Notes: generated by a model not told the origin, from the sequence alone. A DNA stretch of 64,000 nt from Halovivax asiaticus JCM 14624 (GCF_000337515.1 NZ_AOIQ01000011.1:21618-85617), one strand, 5' to 3'. Positions 1-8,973 are shown, counted from the stretch's first letter. Numbers and translations are program-made.

Positions 1-788
1 TCCTGGCGGACGACGAGGTCGTAGGTCACGTCGCGGTGTTCCTGATTGTCGACGGCGACGGTGAGCGGGACCGACTCCCCGGGTTCGATCTCCGTGGGAT
101 AGCCGGCGGCGACCAGCTCGCCGCCCTCGTCCTCGGCGAGCAGTTGCATCCCCGTGTAGCGCTCCCCGTCCTGCGGCGAGAGGAGCGCGTAGCCGCCGGT
201 CGTGATCGCGAGCACGACGCTGACCGCGAGCACGACGTTCGTCGCGGCGAGCAGTGGCGAACCCGTGGGCAACAGGGCCCATCGCAGCGTCGACCACCGG
301 CGAGCGAAAGCGGGACGGTATCGCCGTGCGGGCGCGAGTCGCAATCGACGGAGCCACGCGCCGACGGCCGCCAGGACGGTAACCACGGCGATACTACCGA
401 CGACCGGGGCCAGCTCGAAGGAGGCCACCGACGGGATCGCCAGTCCGAGGATCGGCAAGATCGCCAGGCTCGAACCGAACGAGAGGGCGAGGCGCTCGCC
501 GTCGGACGGCGTCCTGGTCCCGAGTGCCCCCCGAGCCGTCTCGGCCCCGGCCGGCGACGACCCAGCGGGAAAGCAAAGCGAGACGAACGCGTAGCCGGGC
601 GCCAGAAACAACAGCGGGAGGCCGACGATCGCCCGGATCGGCGGTGACGCGGGATTCCACCCGACGAGGACGACGACGGCGACGAGGACGAACCCACAGA
701 GCGTCGCGAGGTCGGCCGGGCCGGTGGGCCGGGATCGGTCGGTCGACTGGGCGTGGCTCGACCGCGATCGTTCGAACGGCTCCTTCAT
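1..788 (-). CDS. DUF1616 family membrane protein (C-terminus cut off by window edge)
   Basis: The gene starts with ATG at 788 (MKEPFERS) and stays open to base 1, so its end lies outside the window. After a ~25-residue acidic start come two hydrophobic helices (LCGFVLVAVVVLVGW and a segment ending PGYAFVSLCFP), then two more pairs of membrane helices around residues 90-125 and 160-180. An extracytoplasmic domain follows with a PGESVPLTVAVDNQE stretch. This helix arrangement and the PGYxF motif are typical of archaeal DUF1616 proteins, which often sit in surface-glycan or S-layer gene neighbourhoods; the molecular role is unknown. The gene diverges from the transferase gene to its right. Confidence 0.75.
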   Translation of the reverse strand, partial: MKEPFERSRSSHAQSTDRSRPTGPADLATLCGFVLVAVVVLVGWNPASPPIRAIVGLPLLFLAPGYAFVSLCFPAGSSPAGAETARGALGTRTPSDGERLALSFGSSLAILPILGLAIPSVASFELAPVVGSIAVVTVLAAVGAWLRRLRLAPARRYRPAFARRWSTLRWALLPTGSPLLAATNVVLAVSVVLAITTGGYALLSPQDGERYTGMQLLAEDEGGELVAAGYPTEIEPGESVPLTVAVDNQEHRDVTYDLVVRQ

Positions 789-1020
789 CGGTCGAGGAAC
801 CGACCCGTACGGGGTTTGTTACGACTCGAATACCGGGCAGTCGTCTGGCCGTGGTAGTCAGGTCCGGAAAACAGTCGGCTTGCAACCTCGCGACGGCCGG
901 TCTCCGGACGGAAGCGTGCGACTACTTGGGGGACGACGCTCCCCGATACCGTGCGTGGCTCGGTGAAGTGGCCCGACGGATCGGAGCGGAACGAGCCGGA
1001 CGCCGCGGGAAGGCGGTCGA

Positions 1021-1028
1021 TTACAAAA
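1021..1028 (+). promoter_or_regulatory. TATA-like element TTACAAAA
   Basis: The AT-rich octamer stands out in GC-rich DNA. Its centre is about 27 nt before the ATG at 1053, the usual TATA-to-start distance in haloarchaea. It is the most likely promoter for the small ORF at 1053 and the transferase gene behind it. Confidence 0.4.
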
Positions 1029-1052
1029 CCGAATCGTCACGAGCCCTGACGT

Positions 1053-1166
1053 ATGCTCACCAGTGCGAGTGCACAGCCAGGAATCGATACTGTCGTCGCG
1101 GGCGGAAGCGCCGCGCGTCGGCTGACCGACGCCGACAGCGGGCGCGGAGGTGACGACCGGTGGTAG
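1053..1166 (+). CDS. Possible 37-residue leader ORF overlapping the transferase start
   Basis: ATG at 1053 lies exactly where a leaderless transcript from the TATA-like element at 1021-1028 would begin. The frame runs 37 codons (MLTSASAQPG...GGDDRW) and stops at TAG 1164-1166, overlapping the GTG start at 1160 by 7 nt. The peptide matches no family I recognise. It may be a coupling uORF or simply an untranslated leader; the only evidence is promoter spacing and the overlap. Confidence 0.25.
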   Translation: MLTSASAQPGIDTVVAGGSAARRLTDADSGRGGDDRW

Positions 1167-2191
1167 ACGTCCGCCTCGCGACCGACGAGGACGTCTCACG
1201 GTGGAGCGACTACGTCTCGCGGTCGCCGCAGGGAACGCTCTTCCACGAGTACGACGCCCTGCGAACGCTGGCCGAGTACGCCGGCGCACGACTTCACCCG
1301 CTCGTCGGCTTCAAGGGGCAGGAACCGGTCGGCGTCTTCCCCGTCTTCGCCCTCCGGAAGGGGCCCGTGATGACGGCGTTCTCGCCGCCCCCGAACCTCC
1401 GCGTGCCCGCGCTCGGCCCCGCGACGCTGAACCTCGGCAAGCTGAAACAGCGAAAGCGCGAGAAGCGCCGCGAGCGATTCGTCGACGGCTGTCTCGAGTG
1501 GATCGACGACGAGCTCGGACCGCGCTACACGCACGTCCGGACGGGACCGGCCTATCCCGACGTGCGCTCGTTCAAGTGGGCCGAGTACGACGTTACCCCC
1601 GAGTTCACCTACCACGTCGACCTCTCGGCGGACGAGGACACCCTGCTGGATCGGTTCAGCAGCGACGCCCGCCGGAACGTGACGAACACGCCGTCGGACG
1701 CCTACGAGATCGTCGACTGCGGGAGTGATGAAGAGGGGTGCGACGCCCCCACCGCGATCCGGCGAATCGTCACCCAGGTTCGCGAACGCTATCACTCGCA
1801 GGGCGTCGACTTCGACGTCCCCGCCGACTTCGTCGTTACCCTCCACGAGAGCGCCGAGCGGGGTGCGATCCGGCCGTACGTCTGCCGCGTGGACGGCGAG
1901 TTCGTCGGCGGTATTCTCGCCGTCGAGTACGGCGACACGATCGGCCGGTGGATGGGCGGCGTTCGGACGGACCGTGACGTCGACGTGCCGGTGAACGACC
2001 TGCTCGACTGGGCGGTCATGCGCGACGCTCGCGAGCGCGGCCTCGCCACCTACGACCTCGTCGGCGGCGAGACGCGTCGGATCAACCGCTACAAGGCGAA
2101 GTTCGACCCGTCGCTGCGAACCGTCTACAGCATGGAGCGAGGGTCCTGGGGCATGCAGACGCTCGCGCACCTCTACCAGTCGGTGAAGTGA
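1160..2191 (+). CDS. FemAB/GNAT-like acyl(aminoacyl)transferase
   Basis: 343 residues from a GTG start. The sequence has the two-lobed GNAT layout of FemAB/BioF2-type transferases: an N-terminal lobe (WSDYVSRSPQGTLFHEYDAL), a central helix-rich section with a basic KQRKREKRRERF patch, and a C-terminal lobe with CRVDGEFVGGILAVEYGDTIGRWMGG followed by NDLLDWAVMRDARERGLATYDLVGG. That second half is the usual acyl-CoA or aminoacyl-tRNA binding core. In haloarchaea, which lack peptidoglycan, such proteins are found near glycosylation genes and their substrate is unknown. No in-frame ATG lies close upstream, so GTG is preferred. The phosphodiesterase gene follows after 139 nt. Confidence 0.7.
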   Translation: MVDVRLATDEDVSRWSDYVSRSPQGTLFHEYDALRTLAEYAGARLHPLVGFKGQEPVGVFPVFALRKGPVMTAFSPPPNLRVPALGPATLNLGKLKQRKREKRRERFVDGCLEWIDDELGPRYTHVRTGPAYPDVRSFKWAEYDVTPEFTYHVDLSADEDTLLDRFSSDARRNVTNTPSDAYEIVDCGSDEEGCDAPTAIRRIVTQVRERYHSQGVDFDVPADFVVTLHESAERGAIRPYVCRVDGEFVGGILAVEYGDTIGRWMGGVRTDRDVDVPVNDLLDWAVMRDARERGLATYDLVGGETRRINRYKAKFDPSLRTVYSMERGSWGMQTLAHLYQSVK

Positions 2192-2330
2192 TGGTGGTGA
2201 CCGAGTTCTCGTCGGCCGACGCGGTGACGATGGCGACCGAACCCACGCCGGCACAATCCGTCGGGTATCGTGACCGTACCCGACCGAAGTACGTCACTAC
2301 CCAAACGACGTCGGGTGGTCGTCGGGGGCG

Positions 2331-3962
2331 ATGACAGCCGACACCGGGCTCCGGACGCTGCTGGTCGGGATCGACGCGGCCTGCGAGCGGGTGCTGGAGC
2401 CGCTGTTCGCCGAGGGGGAGTTGCCGACGCTCGCCTCGATCGTCTCGACGGGCGCGAGCGGGCCGCTGCAGTCGCAGGTCCCGCCGTGGACCGCGAGCGC
2501 GTGGCCCTCGCTCTACACCGGGATGAACCCCGGCAAGCACGGCGTCTTCAGCTTTCTCACGTTCGAGGGCTACGACTGGGACGTCGTCAACGCGACCGAC
2601 GTCCGCGAGCGAACCCTCTGGGAACTCCTCGACCGCCACGGCTACCGCAGCGTCGTGGTGAACGCACCGGTGACTCACCCGCCCAGATCCTTCGACGGCG
2701 CCCTGATACCGGGCTACACCGCCCCCGAGGACCCAACGTGTCACCCCGAGGGGCTGCTGGACGACGTACGCGACTCGATCGGGAATTACACCGTCTACCC
2801 CGACGACGATTCGACCGACGCCTATCGCCGAGCCATTCGCTCGCGCGGCGAGGCGTTTCGCTACCTCGCCGAGCGGTTCGACCCGGACTTCGGCTTCCTG
2901 CAGTTCCAGGCCACCGACTCGATATTCCATCGCCGGCCCGACGACGAGGCGGGCATCCGCGCGCTCTATCGCGAGGTCGATCGCCAGCTCGCGGCGACGA
3001 TAGAAACCTGCCATCCGGAGACGATCGTCGTCGCGAGTGATCACGGAATGGGGCCCTACGAGGGGTACGAGTTTCGCGTCAACGACTTCCTCCGGGAACT
3101 GGGTGCCGTCGAGACGGTCCGCGGCGGTCGCGGCATGCCGACCTGGTCCCGTGCGCGCGAACGAAGTCTTAAAGCGGGCGAGGAGACGACGAGAGCGGGT
3201 GACGGCACAACGAGCGACGAGAGCGGGCCCGGAACCCTTCAGCGATCGATGGCCGCGCTCGCGTCGGTGGGGCTGACAAGCCAGCGCATCGGCGCCGCCC
3301 TCGACCGCGTGGGTCTCGCAGACGCGGTCGCGCGTCGCGTCCCCGACGCCCTCGTCAGCGCCGGCACGGAGCAGGTCGACTTCCGGAACTCGGCCGCCTA
3401 CATGCGCTCGCGGATCGAGTGCGGGATCCGGCTCAACCTGCAGGGTCGCGAGCCGAACGGCGTCGTGTCCGAATCCGACTACGACGACGTCCGCGTCGAC
3501 CTGATGAACGAGCTCCGGGCGCTCACGGCGCCGGACGGCGAGCCGGTCTTCGAGGCCGTCGCGCCGCGAGAGGCCTACTTCCACGGGCCGGAAAGCCACC
3601 GGGCGGTCGACATCGTGACGATCCCGGCCGACTACGACCACTTCCTCTCGACGACGCTGCACGGCGAGCGCTTCGGCCAGCCGACCGAGCCCTGGAACCA
3701 CAAACTCGAGGGATTCGTCGCCGTCGCCGGCGAGACGGTCGACCTCCGGGAGGGCATCGGGCACGCCCATCTCTGCGACGTCGCGCCGACCGTCCTCTCG
3801 ACGTTCGACGTCCCCGCGGACGAGCGCATGGACGGGACCGTCCTCCCTTGCGTCCCCTACACTGGCGAGCAATCGTACCCCCGGTTCGAGAACGACGAGT
3901 CGGCCGCGACCGACGACGCCGTCGTCGAACGGCGCCTGGCCGATCTGGGATACATCGAGTAA
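2331..3962 (+). CDS. Type I phosphodiesterase/nucleotide pyrophosphatase (alkaline phosphatase superfamily)
   Basis: 543 residues. The metal-site pattern of the superfamily is readable: an N-terminal Asp in LLVGIDAACE, the Thr/Ser nucleophile region PPWTASAWPSLYTGMNPGKHG (residues ~60-80), a second Asp/His in FQATDSIFHR, a DH pair in VVASDHGMGPYEG, and a late His near the C-terminus (GIGHAHLCDVAPTVLS). Such enzymes hydrolyse phosphodiester or pyrophosphate bonds in two-metal sites; the haloarchaeal group is often placed near glycan genes and is assumed to act on nucleotide-sugar or lipid-linked intermediates. A low-complexity, charged insert (residues ~275-305) separates the two halves. The gene converges with the binding-protein gene at 4079. 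Confidence 0.8.
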   Translation: MTADTGLRTLLVGIDAACERVLEPLFAEGELPTLASIVSTGASGPLQSQVPPWTASAWPSLYTGMNPGKHGVFSFLTFEGYDWDVVNATDVRERTLWELLDRHGYRSVVVNAPVTHPPRSFDGALIPGYTAPEDPTCHPEGLLDDVRDSIGNYTVYPDDDSTDAYRRAIRSRGEAFRYLAERFDPDFGFLQFQATDSIFHRRPDDEAGIRALYREVDRQLAATIETCHPETIVVASDHGMGPYEGYEFRVNDFLRELGAVETVRGGRGMPTWSRARERSLKAGEETTRAGDGTTSDESGPGTLQRSMAALASVGLTSQRIGAALDRVGLADAVARRVPDALVSAGTEQVDFRNSAAYMRSRIECGIRLNLQGREPNGVVSESDYDDVRVDLMNELRALTAPDGEPVFEAVAPREAYFHGPESHRAVDIVTIPADYDHFLSTTLHGERFGQPTEPWNHKLEGFVAVAGETVDLREGIGHAHLCDVAPTVLSTFDVPADERMDGTVLPCVPYTGEQSYPRFENDESAATDDAVVERRLADLGYIE

Positions 3963-4078
3963 ACGGGCCAGCGCTCGTCCGGACCGAACACCTCTCGACC
4001 GCGAGCGGTGAACGGAGCCGCCGACCGACCGACGGCGCCGACAACCACCGCGTCCGACGGGGCGGCCGAATTCGTCTA

Positions 4079-5311
4079 TCAGACGCCACCCTCGACGATA
4101 TCCACGAGCCGCTGGCGGTCGAACAGTCGCTCGTCTTCGGGAATCTCGGGGTACGGTTCGCCATCGGTGAACCCGGGCCACTCGCCGAAGATGTCGGGAT
4201 AGAGTTGCTTGGCGGTCATCTCGGACTGGAAGAGGTTGCTGATCGGGCCCTGATACGGCGTCCCGCCGACGTACAGCGCGTCGTCTTCGACGGCGGTGAC
4301 CTTCCGGGCCACCGGATGGTCGGCCAGCAGGTCGATCGTGGGCCGCACCAGATTCGCGCCGCCGAGGTCGCGGTGGACGACCCCGAGATGAAAGATGATG
4401 ACGTCGGGATCGTACTCGAGCAGCGTCTCGTAGTCCACCGTGACGCTCGACCGCCCGTCGTAAATCCCGGCGAAGGCGTCGCGCACGTCGAGATCCCGAT
4501 ACTGCTTCTTGCCGTACGTCTTCTCGATTTCGGACGCCGGGTTGTAGACGACGAACCCGCTCCGGTTTTCGGGAGTGTAGCGCCCGTTCAGGACGCCGAC
4601 GGTCGGTCGATCCGTGCCGGTCGGAACGCGATCCGTGATCCCGGTGAGCGCCCGTTCGTAGATCTCGACGAGCGCCGTAGCTCGGTCGCTCGCGTCGAAC
4701 GCCTTGCCGTACAGCCGGACCATGGTCGGGATGTCGTAGTAGCCGTAGGGCTCTCCGTCCGGCCAGTTGGGCCACCCCTCGGCGCGTTTTCGCCGACTGG
4801 CGTTGCCGAGAAACGGGGCGACTCCGTCGATCAGTCGGTCGAGTTCGGTTTCCGAGACGCCGTACGAAAGCAAGACGTTCGGATCGACGGTGAACACGTC
4901 CGGATCGGTCTCGTAGAGCGTTTCGAGGTCGATGGTCCAGTCCTCGCTCGAAATCTTCGGTATCTCGCTCGGGTCCGGCGTCTCGACGCCGAGTGCGTCG
5001 TAGAACCCCTGAAACCAGAACGATGGGCCGGCCATGCCCGCAACCCCGTCGGCCCGGCCGAGTGCGGTCAGCACGTCCGCCGTGAAACCGAAACCGCCGA
5101 CCCACGACGCCGGTGCCGTCTCGAACGATACGGTTCCGACGGGTTCCATCGTCACCGAGTACGACCCCTCGCCGCCGGAACCGTTCCCGTCGTCGGAAGG
5201 ATCGCGCACGCCGGTACAGCCGGCGAGCAGCGCTCCGCCGACGGCCGCCCCGGCGTATTTCACGCACTCTCGCCGCGTCGGTACCGTCCTCGCACTGGTG
5301 TGGTCACTCAC
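4079..5311 (-). CDS. Siderophore/metal ABC transporter binding lipoprotein, paralog 1
   Basis: 410 residues. It carries a twin-arginine signal (TRRECVKYAG) and a lipobox LLAGC with Cys32, so it should be exported folded and lipid-anchored. The rest is a class III periplasmic-binding fold (PF01497 type: FepB/FhuD/BtuF). Recognisable parts are the opening YSVTMEPVGTVSF, a central spacer helix region, and the conserved tail GPISNLFQSEMTAKQLYPDIFGEW then LFDRQRLVDIV. Likely ligand: a ferric siderophore or another chelated metal. It is the last of three tandem paralogs (gap of 2 nt to paralog 2) and is presumably co-transcribed with them from the iron-box promoter at ~7.8 kb. Confidence 0.85.
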   Translation of the reverse strand: MSDHTSARTVPTRRECVKYAGAAVGGALLAGCTGVRDPSDDGNGSGGEGSYSVTMEPVGTVSFETAPASWVGGFGFTADVLTALGRADGVAGMAGPSFWFQGFYDALGVETPDPSEIPKISSEDWTIDLETLYETDPDVFTVDPNVLLSYGVSETELDRLIDGVAPFLGNASRRKRAEGWPNWPDGEPYGYYDIPTMVRLYGKAFDASDRATALVEIYERALTGITDRVPTGTDRPTVGVLNGRYTPENRSGFVVYNPASEIEKTYGKKQYRDLDVRDAFAGIYDGRSSVTVDYETLLEYDPDVIIFHLGVVHRDLGGANLVRPTIDLLADHPVARKVTAVEDDALYVGGTPYQGPISNLFQSEMTAKQLYPDIFGEWPGFTDGEPYPEIPEDERLFDRQRLVDIVEGGV

Positions 5312-5313
5312 GG

Positions 5314-6528
5314 TTAGATCTCCCCGTTGATGATGTCCGCGACGCGCTGTCGGTCGAACAGTTCAGTATCGCTCGTAACCGGCCCGAACGCATCGGGATA
5401 GAGTTGTTTCGCCGCTCGCTCGGTCAAGAACAGGTTGTGAATCGGTCCCTGATGCAGGTAGCCACCGCGGTAGACCCGACCGGTCTCGACGGCCGTCAGT
5501 TCGCTCCCGACCGGATGGTCTTGCATGTACCCCAGGACCACGTCGCGGAACTCCCGCGGTGACTTTCGCTCGTGGCCGCGGACGAGGATCGCATCCGGGT
5601 CGATCTCCAGGAGGGTCTCGTAGTCGAGCTCGCCGCGGTTCGTCGTGCTCAGTTGATCGATATCGGTCCCGTCGAGCGCGTCTTTCGCGCCAAGATCTCG
5701 CCACTGCTTCTTGCTCGTTCCCCGGTCATCGAGCCTGTAGGGGGAAAACGACGACGGCTCGGCCGTGTGTTCGTAGGTGAGCAAGACCTCGGGACGGTCC
5801 GATTGGGGCGGCAGCGCCGCCCGAAGCCGGCCGATGTACTCGTCGTGGAATCGTTTGAGTGCGCGATACCGATCGCGCTGGCGAAACATCGTTGCCACCG
5901 CCTCAAAGGCTTCGTACAGCGTGTAGTACCGGTAGTCGTGCCAGTCGTCGGATCGGCGGAAGATCAAATTCCCGAAGAAGGGCCCGATGTTCTCGGTTAT
6001 CTCGGTTACGTCCGACCGAGACCAGTCGAACCAGTTGACCAGCATCTGCGGGTCGTAGAGGTGGACGTCGTTGTCGAGTTCGTAGAAGGCTTCTTTCGTC
6101 CGCACCTCGGGATAGTTCTCGATCGCCTCGGTCGGCGCGGACACGCCGGGAAGGTCCTCGTAGACGTACGTATAGTACTCGTTCAGGTTGCCGCCGCCGG
6201 TCATCGTTTCGGCCTGCCCGAGCGCGACGCCCATGTCCGCGAAGCCGCCACAGTACGCAGCCCACCGATCGGGGGGCGACTCGAACGCGACCTCGCCCAT
6301 CGGTTCCATCGCCACCGAGTAGGCACCGTCGCCGGTCGTCCCGGTCGGGGTCCCGTACTCGTCACTGTCTGCGATGCAACCGGCGAGTAGCGCCCCGCCG
6401 ACGGCCGCCCCGCCGAGCGTGACGCATTCCCGCCGCGTGGGCGTCCTGTGGGCCTGCTGTCCCGTCGTTGCGTCCTCTCGCCGCGTCGGTGCCTCGTACC
6501 GTATCGTCTCCGCCGTTTCGTCGCTCAC
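5314..6528 (-). CDS. Siderophore/metal ABC transporter binding lipoprotein, paralog 2
   Basis: 404 residues. The N-terminus is longer than in paralog 1, but the export motif is the same (TRRECVTLGG, lipobox LLAGC with Cys51). The mature part starts YSVAMEPMGEVAF and ends in the family tail GPIHNLFLTERAAKQLYPDAFG and ELFDRQRVADIINGEI, with a shorter segment between these than in paralogs 1 and 3. The middle third, which lines the ligand cleft in this fold, differs strongly from the other two. That fits different ligands feeding one permease. The gene is spaced 2 nt from each neighbour, so it is certainly in one operon with them. Confidence 0.85.
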   Translation of the reverse strand: MSDETAETIRYEAPTRREDATTGQQAHRTPTRRECVTLGGAAVGGALLAGCIADSDEYGTPTGTTGDGAYSVAMEPMGEVAFESPPDRWAAYCGGFADMGVALGQAETMTGGGNLNEYYTYVYEDLPGVSAPTEAIENYPEVRTKEAFYELDNDVHLYDPQMLVNWFDWSRSDVTEITENIGPFFGNLIFRRSDDWHDYRYYTLYEAFEAVATMFRQRDRYRALKRFHDEYIGRLRAALPPQSDRPEVLLTYEHTAEPSSFSPYRLDDRGTSKKQWRDLGAKDALDGTDIDQLSTTNRGELDYETLLEIDPDAILVRGHERKSPREFRDVVLGYMQDHPVGSELTAVETGRVYRGGYLHQGPIHNLFLTERAAKQLYPDAFGPVTSDTELFDRQRVADIINGEI

Positions 6529-6530
6529 GT

Positions 6531-7775
6531 TCAGATCTCTCCATTGATGATGTCCGCAACCTGCTGACGATTGAACAGCCGTTCACCGGCCGGAATCTCG
6601 GGATACGGATCACCATCCGTGTAACCCGGCCACTCGCCGAACTGGTCGGGGTACAGCTGTTTCGCGGTCATTTCAAGCTGGAAAAGATTGAGGATCGGAC
6701 CCTGCCGTCGCGCGCCCTGCGTGTACACGTGGCCGTTCTGAACGGCCGAAAGTTCACTGGCGACCTCGTGACCGTTCAGCGATTCCCTGATTTCGCCGAT
6801 GTCGTGATACCCCGTCATCGGACCCAGAACGAGCAACGCGTCCGGGTCGGCTTCGAGGAGTAGTTCGTGATCGAGGGTAAGGTTCCGCCCGTCATCGCCG
6901 TATCCCGGTCCGGCGGCGGCTCCCAGCGCGTCGGTGACACCCATCGGCCGCGTGTGTGCGGCGTAGTAGCCCGGATGATCCATCTTGTAGCCCCACATCG
7001 AGTCGTCGGACGTCGAGAACAGGACGAGCGCCGCACTCGGCCGCTCGCTCTGCGGCGGGAGGTTCCCCTCGATGGTCCGAATCACGGCGTCGTGGACCGA
7101 CGCGAGCGCCTCGTACCGTTCGGTCTCTCGAAAAACCCGGGCGATCGAGGCGAAGATTTCCCACAGCGAGTAGTACCGGTAGCTATCGGCGAACGCCTCC
7201 GGCGGCTCTTTCCGGGTACCGCTGAGTGTGTTCCCGAACCACGGACCGACGCTCGTTTCGATCTCCCGGAGGTCTCCGTCGTCCCAGCCGTCGGCCGTCG
7301 CGACTTTCGCCGGGTCCGCGATGTGGACGTCGCTGTCGAGGGCGTACAGTTTCTCCTTCGTCGGCGGCCACGACGAGTACAGGCCGTCCCAATCGACCGA
7401 GACGCCGTCGAGGTGCGACACCAACTTGCGATACAACGACTGGTGGAATTTGGGCGCGTGCATCGCGTTGATCGCATCCCCTCGCCCCAGCGCCAACAAC
7501 ATGTCAACGTGGTGGCCCAGAATCGTGAACACGTTCTCCGGGACCGCGTCGAACGCGACCTCGCCCATCGGGGCCATCGACACCGAGTAGGCGCCGCCTG
7601 GGGTCGCCCCAGGCGGGGTCCCGTACTCGTCGCTATCGGCGACACAACCGGCGAGAAGCGCCCCGCCGGCAGCCGCCCCGCCGTATTTCACGCACTCCCG
7701 CCGTGTCGGCGTCGCGTATTCTCGCCGCGCCGGTACCTCGTCCCATGTCGGATTCGTCGTCTCAACCCCATCCAT
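6531..7775 (-). CDS. Siderophore/metal ABC transporter binding lipoprotein, paralog 3
   Basis: 414 residues, first gene of the three-paralog operon. Tat motif TRRECVKYGG and lipobox LLAGC (Cys44). The linker after the lipobox matches paralog 2 in length (DEYGTPPGAT), then YSVSMAPMGEVAF and the tail GPILNLFQLEMTAKQLYPDQFGEWPGYTDGDPYPEIP. ATG 7775 is chosen because it lies 27 nt after the TATA element at 7802-7808, giving a leaderless mRNA. Two DtxR-type palindromes lie just upstream, so expression should rise when iron is scarce. The ATPase and permease genes follow a separate promoter further upstream and do not run into this operon without a 230-nt gap. Confidence 0.85.
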   Translation of the reverse strand: MDGVETTNPTWDEVPARREYATPTRRECVKYGGAAAGGALLAGCVADSDEYGTPPGATPGGAYSVSMAPMGEVAFDAVPENVFTILGHHVDMLLALGRGDAINAMHAPKFHQSLYRKLVSHLDGVSVDWDGLYSSWPPTKEKLYALDSDVHIADPAKVATADGWDDGDLREIETSVGPWFGNTLSGTRKEPPEAFADSYRYYSLWEIFASIARVFRETERYEALASVHDAVIRTIEGNLPPQSERPSAALVLFSTSDDSMWGYKMDHPGYYAAHTRPMGVTDALGAAAGPGYGDDGRNLTLDHELLLEADPDALLVLGPMTGYHDIGEIRESLNGHEVASELSAVQNGHVYTQGARRQGPILNLFQLEMTAKQLYPDQFGEWPGYTDGDPYPEIPAGERLFNRQQVADIINGEI

Positions 7776-7783
7776 GTCACTAG

Positions 7784-7799
7784 TTTAGGTCCACCTAAA
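7784..7799. promoter_or_regulatory. Iron-box operator TTTAGGTCCACCTAAA
   Basis: A near-perfect 16-bp palindrome (TTTAGGT-CC-ACCTAAA) sits between the TATA element and the start of binding-protein paralog 3. The half-site TTAGG/CCTAA is the one used by DtxR/IdeR-family iron-dependent repressors, including haloarchaeal Idr/SirR proteins. A repressor bound here would block the transcription start. Confidence 0.75.
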
Positions 7800-7801
7800 A
7801 G

Positions 7802-7808
7802 TTATAAC
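7802..7808 (-). promoter_or_regulatory. TATA element for the binding-protein operon
   Basis: On the minus strand the sequence reads GTTATAAC around these bases, 27-33 nt before the ATG at 7775. This sets a leaderless start and lies between two iron boxes. Confidence 0.65.
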
Positions 7809-7818
7809 TCCACCGATT

Positions 7819-7834
7819 TTTCGGTGAGCCTAAA
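7819..7834. promoter_or_regulatory. Second, imperfect iron box TTTCGGTGAGCCTAAA
   Basis: It matches TTTAGG-N4-CCTAAA at all but one position (C for A). It lies upstream of the TATA element, 35 bp centre-to-centre from the stronger box at 7784. The same two-box arrangement is found in front of the other unit at 11.6 kb. Confidence 0.55.
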
Positions 7835-8007
7835 ACACTACCCGCGTTCCCAGTATGTCTCCACGACGCGTCGAACACCGGGCGAGACCGCAACCCGCGT
7901 CACGGAACGGAAAGCGCGCCGAAACGGGCGAAGACGCAACGGAGCGAACCCGGCGCGAAAACCGAAGTTGTGCACGCCGCGGACGGACGCGGCTGTCGGC
8001 CCGCAGC

Positions 8008-8973
8008 TCATCGATCGGCTCCCGGATCGCCGCACTGTCCCTCCGGTTCGTCGTCGTGGCGCGGCCGGAGAGGCTCGATTCGCGGACCGCGCGCGGTCTC
8101 CTCCACCCGCGCGTCGATCTCGAAGACGTCGGCGAGTAGCGCTTCGGTGACGACCTCTTCTGGCGGCCCACGGGCGTAAATCGATCCGTCCTCGAGCGCG
8201 ACCATGTAGTCCGCGTATCGGGCTGCCTGGTCGATGTCGTGAAGCACGAGCACGACCGTGATGTCGCTCTCGTCGCGAAGGGTCTGAACGATCTCCATCA
8301 CCTCGAGTTGATGGTGCAGATCGAGGAAGGTCGTCGGTTCGTCCAGAAGGAGCACGTCCGTCTCCTGAGCGAGTACCATGGCGATCCAGACGAGTTGCTT
8401 CTGCCCGCCGCTGAGACTGCCGACCGGCCGTTCCCGGAGGGGCTCGACGCCGGCCAGCGAGATGGCGCGGTCGACGGCGCGGCGGTCTTCGTCGGTCAGC
8501 GCGTCGAAGAAGCCGCGATGTGGGTACCGCCCGTGTTCGACCAACTCCTCGACGGAGATGCTCGTAGGGGACACGTTCTCCTGTGAGAGCAAACCGAGTT
8601 TGCGAGCGAGGGCCTTCGTGTCCAGCTCGTGGACCTCCTCGCCGTCGATCAGGACGGACCCGTCGTCGAGGGCGAGTTGCGTGGCGAGCCCCTTGAGCAA
8701 CGTGCTCTTGCCGCTGCCGTTCGGGCCGACGAGCGCCGTTACTTCACCTGGGGCGACGGCAACGGACTCGTCACCGATGACCGGCTCGTCGGTCGACGGA
8801 TAGCCGATGACGAGATTCTCTCCGGCGAACTCGCTGGCGCCGCGTTTCGAAGCCGAAGCGGGTTCGTCGGTCAGGTCGTCGCCCGACCGGTCCGAATCGT
8901 CGTCGGGCCGATCCGTCTCTCGCTCGAGAGCCGACTCGCCGCCGTCCGTTCTGGGGGGCCGATCGTCAGGCAT
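8008..8973 (-). CDS. Iron(III)-siderophore ABC transporter ATP-binding protein
   Basis: 321 residues. The FecE/FepC/BtuD pattern is complete: Walker A GPNGSGKSTLLK, Q-loop LGLLSQENVSPT, signature LSGGQKQLVWIAMVLAQ, Walker B VLLLDEPTTFLDL, and H-loop VLVLHDIDQAARYADY. A ~70-residue acidic N-terminal extension (rich in D, E and R) precedes the nucleotide-binding domain, and a short charged C-terminal tail (RHDDEPEGQ) follows it. Its ATG shares one base with the permease stop codon (TGATG), so the two are translationally coupled. It powers import through the permease encoded just upstream. Confidence 0.92.
   Translation of the reverse strand: MPDDRPPRTDGGESALERETDRPDDDSDRSGDDLTDEPASASKRGASEFAGENLVIGYPSTDEPVIGDESVAVAPGEVTALVGPNGSGKSTLLKGLATQLALDDGSVLIDGEEVHELDTKALARKLGLLSQENVSPTSISVEELVEHGRYPHRGFFDALTDEDRRAVDRAISLAGVEPLRERPVGSLSGGQKQLVWIAMVLAQETDVLLLDEPTTFLDLHHQLEVMEIVQTLRDESDITVVLVLHDIDQAARYADYMVALEDGSIYARGPPEEVVTEALLADVFEIDARVEETARGPRIEPLRPRHDDEPEGQCGDPGADR

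Noticed and set aside
2082..5267. A minus-strand open frame over 1000 codons long covering the phosphodiesterase and first binding protein
   Set aside because: Highly basic, Arg-rich translation with no domain; it is the antisense or out-of-frame shadow of GC-rich genes.
7594..7616. A 10-bp stem with 3-nt loop inside binding-protein paralog 3
   Set aside because: It encodes the Pro/Gly/Thr linker in frame with the same linker length as paralog 2, so it is probably coincidental rather than an inserted palindrome.
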